Below, in pieces: positions 1 to 7,185 of a stretch of 10,794 nucleotides of DNA (position 1 is its first letter; each line of letters opens with the position of its first letter). The stretch comes from Candidatus Roizmanbacteria bacterium CG11_big_fil_rev_8_21_14_0_20_36_8. Its GTDB lineage: Bacteria > Patescibacteriota > Microgenomatia > UBA1406 > GWC2-37-13. Location: contig PCVM01000101.1 in NCBI GenBank assembly GCA_002796045.1, positions 1 through 10,794 of the forward strand, written 5' to 3'. Position numbers and translations under genes: made by a program. The notes under the pieces are model-generated. The model did no database searches, was not told the origin of the DNA, and saw only the letters and a list, made by a program, of their open reading frames with translations.

Positions 1-1216
1 GTTGTCTTACCCCAAATCGATGCTGTTCATCAATTACGATCAAACCAACATTATCCATCTTAAAATCTTTAGATAATAGTGCTTGAGTTCCTATAACTAT
101 TTGATAATTATTAGTTGCTTTTGTCTTTTTAATGTCTTTATGTGAGGACGTTTGAAGGGCTATATTTATTCCAATTTTTGACCCAAGGTGAGATAAGGTT
201 TTGTAATGTTGTTGAGCTAAAATCTCAGTTGGGGCCATGATAAGAGTTTGTAAACCATTTAAGCATGTTGCAAATGCGGCACACATCGCCACAATTGTTT
301 TTCCAGAGCCTACATCACCCTGCAAAAATCTATTCATTGGAACTGGCTTATTTAGATCTTCTAACACTTCGTTTAAAGATCTTTTTTGTGAGGTTGTTAA
401 TTTAAATGGAAGAGACGAAATAAACTCATTGATCTTATTAAGAATATCTCTGGTTATCAAAATACGTTTACTAATTTTTCCCTTTTTCCATTCTGATTTA
501 ATCAGGTGAGATGATAACAATCTGATAAATAGCTCATTGAAAGCAAGCCTTTTTCTAGCATTTTCAACCTCGATCGTATCTTTTGGAAAATGTATCATAT
601 TAAGCGCATTTTTATATGAAATTAAATTATTTTCGGAAAGCAACACATTTGGTATTAATTCAAGCTCATTTTCTGAAATTTCTTCGAGTTTACTTAACAG
701 ATAGAGAATTTTGTCTCTAATTGTTTTTGACGATAAGCCATAAGTTTGTGCGTACACTGGTACTAATCTTCCCGTATGAATGGATCTATCATCAATATTT
801 TTAAGGACTTCATACTCAGAAGGTTTCATTGATACATTCAACAAAGTTCTTTCAGCAACTCCAGAAACTGAAAGTATTGTTCCGACAGGTAAAATATTAT
901 TTAAGTATGCTTGGTTGTACCAAAATAACTCAATATCAAGAAATCCGTCATTAATTATTACCTTCTGCATCGTCATTCTCTTTCTAGTTGTCACTTGTTT
1001 GAAGGAAACAATTTTTCCTCGAATTGTTACCAATTCACCGTCTTTAATCGATATTGCGGGAATTGTCTTCCTATAATCGTCATAACGTACGGGATAGTAA
1101 TTTAGAAGATCGTCATAAGTCAGGATTCCAAGTGACTGTAGGCGCTTGATCGTACGAACGGCTGTACGAGGAAGAGTAGAAACTGAAGATTGCAATAACT
1201 CCATATAATTTTCCAT
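1..1216 (-). CDS. recG: ATP-dependent DNA helicase RecG, N-terminal part (runs off left edge)
   Basis: RecG is a monomeric superfamily 2 translocase that remodels stalled replication forks and branch-migrates Holliday junctions. About 405 codons are visible, against a usual length near 700. The frame has no stop from the ATG at 1216 to the window edge. In order I see an N-terminal helical segment (TLPRTAVRTIKRL, then YYPVRYDD), an OB-fold wedge domain at about residues 53-145, and the first helicase lobe. That lobe carries Walker A GDVGSGKT (about 300-307, Lys306), motif Ia APTEILAQQH (from about 328) and the motif II block VIDEQHRFGV (Asp396). These three are diagnostic of RecG; the second helicase lobe lies outside the window. 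The start sits 6 nt after the stop of the small membrane ORF, suggesting co-transcription. An in-frame ATG at 1204 is an alternative start. No Shine-Dalgarno sequence is visible. Confidence 0.96.
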   Translation of the reverse strand, partial: MENYMELLQSSVSTLPRTAVRTIKRLQSLGILTYDDLLNYYPVRYDDYRKTIPAISIKDGELVTIRGKIVSFKQVTTRKRMTMQKVIINDGFLDIELFWYNQAYLNNILPVGTILSVSGVAERTLLNVSMKPSEYEVLKNIDDRSIHTGRLVPVYAQTYGLSSKTIRDKILYLLSKLEEISENELELIPNVLLSENNLISYKNALNMIHFPKDTIEVENARKRLAFNELFIRLLSSHLIKSEWKKGKISKRILITRDILNKINEFISSLPFKLTTSQKRSLNEVLEDLNKPVPMNRFLQGDVGSGKTIVAMCAAFATCLNGLQTLIMAPTEILAQQHYKTLSHLGSKIGINIALQTSSHKDIKKTKATNNYQIVIGTQALLSKDFKMDNVGLIVIDEQHRFGVRQ

Positions 1217-1222
1217 TTTCGA

Positions 1223-1336
1223 CTAGATGAAAAAAAGAGGGGCAATACTTGTTAAAATAAGCAAAATTGTTGCAACTGCGATGATAAATCGAACGATATT
1301 TTTTGTTTTAAATATTTTGCGAATAATTTTCATCAT
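1223..1336 (-). CDS. Small single-pass membrane peptide upstream of recG
   Basis: This is a 37-residue frame starting at the first of two tandem ATG codons (1336 and 1333) and ending in TAG. The first 16 residues are rich in Lys and Arg (MMKIIRKIFKTKN, then Arg16). From about residue 17 to the end the sequence is almost wholly hydrophobic (Ile, Val, Ala, Leu, Phe, with Thr29, Ser30 and one Pro33). That fits an N-in, single-span membrane peptide with essentially no C-terminal tail. I do not recognise a family. Support for a real gene is its position: a -10 box lies exactly 7 nt before the first ATG, recG begins 6 nt after the stop, and without it recG would have a leader of about 120 nt. It could instead be a non-functional leader ORF or one that couples translation to recG. 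Confidence 0.6.
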   Translation of the reverse strand: MMKIIRKIFKTKNIVRFIIAVATILLILTSIAPLFFI

Positions 1337-1343
1337 GTTTACT

Positions 1344-1352
1344 ATTGTAGCA
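1344..1352 (-). promoter_or_regulatory. Extended -10 promoter of the small ORF and recG, probably leaderless
   Basis: On the minus strand this arm reads TGCTACAAT, identical to the promoter facing the other way. Its last base (1344) is 7 nt before the ATG at 1336, so the transcript should start at about 1337 or 1336. The spacer DNA is shared with the PBP promoter, so two polymerases could hardly occupy both sites at once. Confidence 0.68.
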
Positions 1353-1362
1353 TATTTCCCTG

Positions 1363-1371
1363 TGCTACAAT
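1363..1371 (+). promoter_or_regulatory. Extended -10 promoter of the PBP gene, probably leaderless
   Basis: TGCTACAAT contains an extended -10 (TGn followed by TACAAT, five of six matches to TATAAT). Exactly 7 nt separate it from the ATG at 1379. With the usual spacing, transcription would start at about 1378, leaving almost no 5' untranslated region. There is no convincing -35 hexamer at 16-18 nt; the best T/G-rich match overlaps the opposing -10 element. Inferred from sequence alone. Confidence 0.7.
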
Positions 1372-1378
1372 TAAATCG

Positions 1379-3922
1379 ATGGCATATTTACCACGACAAC
1401 GTAGCAAAAAGAAAATCCTTTTTTTCTTTCCTATACCAAAAAAACAAGTTGTTATTAAATACTCAATAATTGGATTTGTTAGTCTAGTTATATTTGGCTA
1501 TATCGGTGCATTTTTGCTTTTTGCGTGGTATGGTCGTGATCTGCCAAAACCTGGAAAACTTTCAGAAGCACGCGAGAATTCAACAATTTTTTATGATAGA
1601 AATGGAGCAGTTATCTACGACATGTATAAGGATAAAAATCGTATTCCAGTAAAGCAAGATGACATTCCGGATATTCTTAAGAAAGCAACGATTGCAATCG
1701 AAGATAAAAGATTTTATGAACACAAAGGGATATCGGAGATTGGAATCTTAAGAGCAGCATTTAGTTCCTTTCTTGGAAATCCTCAGGGAGGTTCAACCAT
1801 TACACAACAATTAATTAAAAATGTACTACTTACCTCAGAGCATAGATTATCACGTAAAATCAAGGAAGCAATTTTAGCTTACGAGGTTGAGAAAAAATAT
1901 GAAAAAGACGAAATATTATCAATGTATTTAAACGAGGCTCCATATGGTGGAAATTATTGGGGAATTGGATCTGCATCAAAAGGATATTTTGATAAAAGTC
2001 CAAATGATCTAAATCTTGTCGAGGCGGCATTTCTGTCTGGTTTACCTCAACAACCATCAGTTTATTCTCCCTTTGTTGGTAAAGAAAATGCTTGGAAAGG
2101 TAGAACGACAGATGTTCTAAGACGAATGCGAGAAGATAATTATATCAATCGAGATGAAGAGGAAAAAGCTTTAGAGCAGCTTGAAAAGTTGAAGTTTTCT
2201 AAAAATAGTCTTAGGATGAACGCGCCACACTTTGTATTTTATATTAGAGATCAAATTGAAAAAGACTATGGTGCAGGAATATTTAAAAGTGGTATTCAAA
2301 TATATACCACTCTCGATCTTGATCTTCAAAAGGATGCAGAAGAAATTGTTAGTAGTGAAATCTCAAATCTTGAGGATTATGACGTTGGAAATGGAGCTTT
2401 AGTTTCAATGGATCCAAAAACTGGCGAAATTATCACATATGTCGGATCTTACGATTTTAGTAACGAAGACTACGGAAAATTTGACGTTGTGTCACAGGGA
2501 TTAAGACAGCCTGGATCAACCTTAAAGCCAATCGAGTATGCCGTGGCATTTGAGAAAGGATATACTGCATCATCAGTAATAATGGACGTTAAAACTGTTT
2601 TTCCAAATGTCGGTGACGAAGAAGATTACGTACCAGTGAATTATGACGGTAAATATCGTGGACCTGTCCAACTAAGGTTTGCATTAGGCAATTCGTTAAA
2701 TGTTCCTGCCGTAAAACTCTTGGGAATGATAGGAATTCGCGATTTTTTGCAACTGGCTTATGAAATGGGACTTGATTCTTTAGAACCTACTGATAAGAAT
2801 ATGAGCAATCTGGGTCTGTCCGCATCGCTTGGAGGCGGTGAGACAACGTTGTTAAATCTTACGAAAGCATATTCCGTATTTGCAAATGAAGGTAAGAATG
2901 TTGAGCCTTATGGAATTTCTGAAATAAAAGATTTTGATGGTAAACAAATTTATAAAAAGAAAAAACAAAGCACGTCAGAAATTTTATCACCTGAAATTTG
3001 TTTTTTAATTTCTCACATATTATCTGATAACAATGCAAGATTTGAAACATTTGGAAGCAATTCCTTTTTAAATATTCCAGGGAATACAGTAGCTGTAAAA
3101 AGTGGTACAACTGATGATAAGCGTGATAACTGGACTGTTGGATATACTAAAGATATTGTTTTAGGAGTTTGGGTTGGAAATAATGATAACTCAAAAATGA
3201 ATCAACAAATTGCATCAGGTGCAACTGGAGCATCCCCTATTTGGCATGCAGCGATGAGATCCCTTCTGGCAAAGTATGAGGATGGAATTATGGATAAACC
3301 AGATAAAGTTAATGCGATTGAGATAGATTCATTTTTAGGTGGTTTGCCAAAAGATGGAATTGGAACCAGAACTGAGTATTATATCGAAGGTACAGAGCCA
3401 ACTGAAATTTCATCATATTATCAAAAAATTAAAATTTCTAAATCCAATGGAAAGTTAGCAAATGATATTGAAATAAAATCAGGTAACTATGAAGAAAAAG
3501 ATTATTATTTGATTACTGAAAGTGATCCGATATCAGGAGATGGAGTTAATAGATGGCAGGACGCGATTGATGCATGGGCTCGTGAAATGGAGGATGAAAA
3601 ATATCATTATCCAACAGAAACTTCAGATTCTAATTCGGATGATGTTGTAGTTTCCTACCAATCCCCAAGTAATAAATCTAGAGTAAATACTAACGATGTT
3701 GAAATTAAGGTTAAAATCACATCACTTGAAAAAATAAAAGAAACAAAAATTTATGTTGATGGAGAAGAAAGGAAAGTTATTTCAGGCAATCGAGATAGTA
3801 TTTCAGAAAAAATAAATATAGATAATGGCAAACATACAATTCGTGTTGAATCAAGAAATGAAAAAGACAAATCCGGTTCTTCTGAAATTAAAATTAGTAT
3901 TAATGAAGAATATCAGGACTGA
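1379..3922 (+). CDS. Class A penicillin-binding protein (bifunctional transglycosylase/transpeptidase, PBP1A type)
   Basis: This enzyme polymerises lipid II into glycan strands and cross-links their peptides on the outer face of the cytoplasmic membrane. It has 847 residues. A basic cytoplasmic N-terminus (RQRSKKK) precedes one membrane span at about 27-51. The GT51 domain follows, with EDKRFYEHKG (catalytic Glu108), GGSTITQQLIKN (137-148) and the RKIKEAILA / YLNEAPYGG blocks. The transpeptidase domain has all three active-site motifs: SxxK as STLK (Ser380, Lys383), SLN (439-441) and KSGT (574-577). After an acidic, Ser-rich linker near 745-756, residues of about 758-845 look like a small beta-sandwich (SPSNKSRVNTNDVEIKV, IYVDGEER, GKHTIRVES), resembling the bacterial Ig-like domains found at the C-terminus of many PBPs. 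The ATG at 1379 is chosen because a -10 box sits 7 nt before it. The 3' end overlaps the convergent hydrolase gene by 10 bp. Confidence 0.96.
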   Translation: MAYLPRQRSKKKILFFFPIPKKQVVIKYSIIGFVSLVIFGYIGAFLLFAWYGRDLPKPGKLSEARENSTIFYDRNGAVIYDMYKDKNRIPVKQDDIPDILKKATIAIEDKRFYEHKGISEIGILRAAFSSFLGNPQGGSTITQQLIKNVLLTSEHRLSRKIKEAILAYEVEKKYEKDEILSMYLNEAPYGGNYWGIGSASKGYFDKSPNDLNLVEAAFLSGLPQQPSVYSPFVGKENAWKGRTTDVLRRMREDNYINRDEEEKALEQLEKLKFSKNSLRMNAPHFVFYIRDQIEKDYGAGIFKSGIQIYTTLDLDLQKDAEEIVSSEISNLEDYDVGNGALVSMDPKTGEIITYVGSYDFSNEDYGKFDVVSQGLRQPGSTLKPIEYAVAFEKGYTASSVIMDVKTVFPNVGDEEDYVPVNYDGKYRGPVQLRFALGNSLNVPAVKLLGMIGIRDFLQLAYEMGLDSLEPTDKNMSNLGLSASLGGGETTLLNLTKAYSVFANEGKNVEPYGISEIKDFDGKQIYKKKKQSTSEILSPEICFLISHILSDNNARFETFGSNSFLNIPGNTVAVKSGTTDDKRDNWTVGYTKDIVLGVWVGNNDNSKMNQQIASGATGASPIWHAAMRSLLAKYEDGIMDKPDKVNAIEIDSFLGGLPKDGIGTRTEYYIEGTEPTEISSYYQKIKISKSNGKLANDIEIKSGNYEEKDYYLITESDPISGDGVNRWQDAIDAWAREMEDEKYHYPTETSDSNSDDVVVSYQSPSNKSRVNTNDVEIKVKITSLEKIKETKIYVDGEERKVISGNRDSISEKINIDNGKHTIRVESRNEKDKSGSSEIKISINEEYQD

Positions 3923-4839
3923 GATATCCACCTACTTACTGTTTGAACAAGCTTTTGTTCATGATGCTCAAAACCGTGATCGGCACCATCTATTAGTTCG
4001 AAATAAAATTTCTCATTATAATCAACATTCTTTTTAAGTAAGTTCATACAGCTATCTGCTTTATCATAACAGTACTCATCATTAGATCCCAGTACGACGT
4101 GTGTTGGACGAGATATTTTACGAAATTCTTTAAACAGTGCTTTGGTACCAAGTTTCAAATCGTTCAACGCGTCATTAAATGGAAATATATTGTAATCTCC
4201 ATTTGGGTTTAATACGTCATAGCAAGATTGATATGAAAATGGATAGTCAAGGCCAATACTATTTGGAACAAAGTCCAAGCCATGTCCGTCTTGTATCATA
4301 CTTTTTGATTGCTCGATGATTTTTAAAAATAATGTTTTACCCAATTTTTCAAAATATAGTCCAGTATCATCCCCTGGACTTATCAAAGTGTATGAAGCGA
4401 ACGGTGAATTTTTTGAGTAATAATCGTAAACAACAATTTTATTTGCGCCAGTCGACTCTCCAATAAGATGAAATGTATTAAATCCTTTGAAACGTAGAAA
4501 TGATACTGCGCCATCTATATCAAAAATACACTCTTTAATTTTTTCATAACTTGTACCATATAGCTCTTTTACCACCATCTCAACGTTATTCTTTCTAGTA
4601 ATTCGATTTAAAGTTTTTACATAGTGGGCACCTCTATTGTTAAAAGGAAAAAATGCCATCCCCAGATGTGTTATTGCCGCAGCAAGTTTATTAATTTTTG
4701 GTGAGTAAAATACTGAAGAGCTTCCACAACCATGTAAGTATATTACCGCCTTCCTAGTTTGCTTTTCATCAGGTTGAAATAATAGTCCTGGTAGTCGTAA
4801 TTTATCAGTTGATAGAAAATGAATAAGTGATATCTTCAT
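3913..4839 (-). CDS. Alpha/beta hydrolase with intact catalytic triad, substrate unknown
   Basis: This is a 308-residue soluble protein of the alpha/beta hydrolase fold, with no signal peptide. The oxyanion-hole strand YLHGCG is at 34-39 (His36-Gly37). The nucleophile elbow GESTG is at 127-131, making Ser129 the likely nucleophile. The acid is probably Asp254 in GSNDEY and the base His288 in GADHGF. The STG elbow together with the late NDEY segment recalls DUF1749-type serine hydrolases, but that assignment is tentative. The region between strands, about residues 155-235, is a large cap-like insertion (DGHGLDFVPNSIGLDYPFSY and following). The ATG is 10 nt after the stop of the HAD frame, so it probably belongs to the pheT end of the operon. 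The TGA stop lies inside the PBP gene. I cannot say whether it acts on an ester, a peptide or a lipid. Confidence 0.85.
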   Translation of the reverse strand: MKISLIHFLSTDKLRLPGLLFQPDEKQTRKAVIYLHGCGSSSVFYSPKINKLAAAITHLGMAFFPFNNRGAHYVKTLNRITRKNNVEMVVKELYGTSYEKIKECIFDIDGAVSFLRFKGFNTFHLIGESTGANKIVVYDYYSKNSPFASYTLISPGDDTGLYFEKLGKTLFLKIIEQSKSMIQDGHGLDFVPNSIGLDYPFSYQSCYDVLNPNGDYNIFPFNDALNDLKLGTKALFKEFRKISRPTHVVLGSNDEYCYDKADSCMNLLKKNVDYNEKFYFELIDGADHGFEHHEQKLVQTVSRWISQS

Positions 4840-4849
4840 AAAATATTGA

Positions 4850-5182
4850 TTAATTTTTTACTTGTTTTCGTCTAGCCGAAGATACAATTGCAAGTTTTAT
4901 GCCATTCTTATGAAGATAAGAAATTGTTTCAAACATCCCTTCATGTAGTAGAGCCCTAGCAATTCCACTCTCTAACACTTTGTACAGTTTATTTATAAAT
5001 TCTTCTGAGTCGATTCCTTCGTATCCTGTTTCATGAATTCTATTCAGACCAATTTTCATCAATTCATTCTCTGTAATATTTTTACCGAAAGAATGGAACG
5101 TTTTAATGAAAGCAGTAATCCAGACCGGAAGAGTATTCGCTATACAACCATCAAGGTCAAATATGACAGCTTTGTTTCTCAA
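4850..5182 (-). CDS. HAD-superfamily phosphatase-like protein, truncated after motif II
   Basis: This 110-residue frame opens with a textbook HAD motif I, AVIFDLDGCIANT, with the nucleophile and general acid predicted as Asp9 and Asp11. A helical cap (about 18-75) and GMFETISYLHKNGIKLAIVSS follow, the last part being motif II (first Ser about residue 100). It then stops at TAA. Typical phosphoglycolate-phosphatase-like members have 200-230 residues, with a motif III Lys and a motif IV acidic pair further on; both are absent here. I saw no continuation in another frame before the hydrolase ATG 10 nt later, which argues for a deletion rather than a single frameshift. The only start placed before motif I is TTG at 5182, which lies 26 nt inside pheT. 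It may be a decaying gene, or a short protein that has lost phosphatase activity. Confidence 0.7.
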   Translation of the reverse strand: MRNKAVIFDLDGCIANTLPVWITAFIKTFHSFGKNITENELMKIGLNRIHETGYEGIDSEEFINKLYKVLESGIARALLHEGMFETISYLHKNGIKLAIVSSARRKQVKN

Positions 5183-7184
5183 AGGACTTTTTATTATTAA
5201 TTGAAGTAATTATTGAAGCAAGTTCATTTTTTGCAGTATTTTCAGTTAGATTTTCTGTGTAAGATGTAAAATGAAGACGAATAGTAATATTCCCTTCATA
5301 TTGGTCCAAAAGCTCAATATTTTGCAAATATGAGGAACTTAATTTTGCAATAGTCTTAATCTGAGAAAAACTTAATGGCGACATGATGGTCGAGTCTAGC
5401 TTTATTACTGCATAAGGAGATATTTTTTTGTATGATCCCATTACTTTGTATTGATTTGCAATTGTTTCAAAGTCAAGTTCGGCTACAAAAATATCATTTG
5501 GAACGTCAATTGCTATTTTTAGCTCTTGTTTTAATGAGCCAATTACTCCAATTTCATGTGCATGAATTTTTATTTTTGCAGAATTGTTCAAAATACTATG
5601 ATTATTATTTTCATAATCATAGTCGGTTATATTTAATTCATCAAAAAGTGAATCAATTACTCCCTTCAAGTCAGCAAAATTAGAATTTGTTGCAAAACCT
5701 AAGTAGTATTTTTCATCAGGTAATTGATCGTCTTTCCGAGTATAGGTTTTTGCTAATTCAAATATTTCTAGTTTATCTTTTTTTCCAGAATTTTCCTTAA
5801 TATTTTTTATAAGAGAAGGGATAAGGGAGTTTCGCATATACTCTATTTCACTTGAAATTGAGTTTTTTATTCTCAGATAATCCTTCCTTACAAGTCGTAA
5901 TTTATCAATTAAGTCTCCTGAAATCATTGAGTAATTTAGATACTCATGCAATCCGATATGCTTCAGATAGTATTTACTCTTTGTTTGTACTTTAAATAGA
6001 TTTTCAATATCTTTAGGTTGTTTAATATACACAAGTGGAGCCATCTTACTTGGAAGATTGTGATAGCCATAAACACGTGATACTTCTTCAATAATATCCT
6101 CTTTAATTGATACGTCGTTATATCGAAATGATGGGACTAATATATCGAAGCTAACTCCATCTGGGTAAGCCAATTCATCATTTTCACTTCTATTTACTCC
6201 AAAACCAAGTTTTTCAAGAATTGAAATAATAGGTGTCTCTTCAATACTGACTCCAATAATCCGTTGAATATCCTTCAAGTATACGCGTACATGTTTTTCA
6301 AGTTTTTTTTGAGGATATATATCAATTACTGAACTTGCAACCTTGGCTCCAGAATTTTTTTGAAGCAACTCAATTCCGAGAAGAAGTGAGTCAAAAGCGC
6401 GTTCTGGATCGGGCGATTTTTCATTGTAAGTTGCGGCAACGGTACGAATCCCTAAATTCATTGATGTTTTTCGCATCTGGACTGGATCGTTATTGTCAAT
6501 AAAAAACAACAATCGCTTTGTACTATCAACAACAATACTATTACTAGTTCCTATAATTCCTGGTAAGTCAATTATCCTTCCATCGCCATCTTCAATAATG
6601 CTATCTCCCCCATAAAGGGTATATGTTTTATCCTCAAGAGAAATTATTTTTTCACCTTTTTTGGATTCTCTAAAAATTAATTTCTGTTTTGCAATTCGGT
6701 CATAATCAAAAATATGTGTTGGATGTCCAAGCTCTAGCATAATATAGTTTGTGACGTCAACCACATTGTTGAGAGTGCGTATTCCTGCGAGCTTTAATCT
6801 TTTCTGTATATATTCTGGCGATTTACCGATAATTACATTGTCTAGAACAACTGCAAGAACTCTATTTGTTAAATGATATGAATCAGTAATATTTATTGAA
6901 AGGTCTTTCGTAGGGGCTTGAGGTTTAATAAAATTATGCTTGATTAGTTTTGCCTTCTTTCCAAACTGAGGCAGAATTGCAGCAGCTTCTTGGGCTATTC
7001 CATAAACGCTTGCCATATCAATTCGATTTGAAGTAATTTCTATATCAAACACATAGTCGCCATCAACCTTTTCAACAGTTTCAATAGATGGTCCACACAG
7101 AGATAAATATTTTTGAAGCTCATATGGATCTGCATCAGTTTCAAGATACTCAAGGAGCCAACTATAAGTAATTTTTATATTCAT
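5157..7184 (-). CDS. pheT: Phenylalanine-tRNA ligase beta subunit, short form without tRNA-binding domain
   Basis: The beta subunit pairs with PheS in an (alpha-beta)2 enzyme that charges tRNA-Phe, and in most bacteria its B3/B4 domain hydrolyses mischarged Tyr-tRNA-Phe. It has 675 residues, against about 800 in typical bacteria. The N-terminal B1 start (MNIKITYSWLLEYL) runs at about residues 40-48 straight into DIEITSNRIDMASVYGIAQE, where longer forms carry an EMAP-like tRNA-binding domain, so that domain is missing. Next come B3/B4 (about 105-290, with NNVVDVTNYIMLELGHPTHIFDYD), B5 (about 295-380), the catalytic-like core (about 395-570) and a weak C-terminal ferredoxin-like anticodon-binding domain (about 588-660, ELLDQYEGNITIRLHF). 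The usual FLE...RFExGxDP signature of B3/B4 is altered (LFF, then NEKSPDP). The ATG follows the pheS TAG by one nucleotide. The last codons overlap the HAD frame by 26 nt. Confidence 0.95.
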   Translation of the reverse strand: MNIKITYSWLLEYLETDADPYELQKYLSLCGPSIETVEKVDGDYVFDIEITSNRIDMASVYGIAQEAAAILPQFGKKAKLIKHNFIKPQAPTKDLSINITDSYHLTNRVLAVVLDNVIIGKSPEYIQKRLKLAGIRTLNNVVDVTNYIMLELGHPTHIFDYDRIAKQKLIFRESKKGEKIISLEDKTYTLYGGDSIIEDGDGRIIDLPGIIGTSNSIVVDSTKRLLFFIDNNDPVQMRKTSMNLGIRTVAATYNEKSPDPERAFDSLLLGIELLQKNSGAKVASSVIDIYPQKKLEKHVRVYLKDIQRIIGVSIEETPIISILEKLGFGVNRSENDELAYPDGVSFDILVPSFRYNDVSIKEDIIEEVSRVYGYHNLPSKMAPLVYIKQPKDIENLFKVQTKSKYYLKHIGLHEYLNYSMISGDLIDKLRLVRKDYLRIKNSISSEIEYMRNSLIPSLIKNIKENSGKKDKLEIFELAKTYTRKDDQLPDEKYYLGFATNSNFADLKGVIDSLFDELNITDYDYENNNHSILNNSAKIKIHAHEIGVIGSLKQELKIAIDVPNDIFVAELDFETIANQYKVMGSYKKISPYAVIKLDSTIMSPLSFSQIKTIAKLSSSYLQNIELLDQYEGNITIRLHFTSYTENLTENTAKNELASIITSINNKKSFEKQSCHI

Positions 7185-7185
7185 A

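Larger units (their letters stand above)
1344..1371. repeat. 9-bp perfect inverted repeat forming a divergent promoter
   Basis: The left arm ATTGTAGCA (1344-1352) is the exact reverse complement of the right arm TGCTACAAT (1363-1371), with a 10-nt spacer. The arms do not extend: 1343/1372 and 1353/1362 do not pair. Each arm read outward is an extended -10 element, so the repeat makes two back-to-back promoters. It might also bind a dimeric regulator, but nothing in the sequence shows which protein that would be. Confidence 0.8.

Noticed and set aside
237..1076. Open plus-strand frames at 237-509 and 780-1076
   Set aside because: Both lie antisense inside a continuous recG frame with strong motifs; their translations show no recognisable pattern.
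1227..1469. Plus-strand 80-codon frame overlapping the PBP start
   Set aside because: It is antisense to the small membrane ORF and runs out of frame into the PBP gene. The divergent promoter lies inside it, so it is probably not a gene.
4839..4860. Frameshift linking the HAD frame to the hydrolase gene
   Set aside because: The hydrolase protein has its own complete N-terminus and fold, and none of its sequence looks like the missing HAD half.
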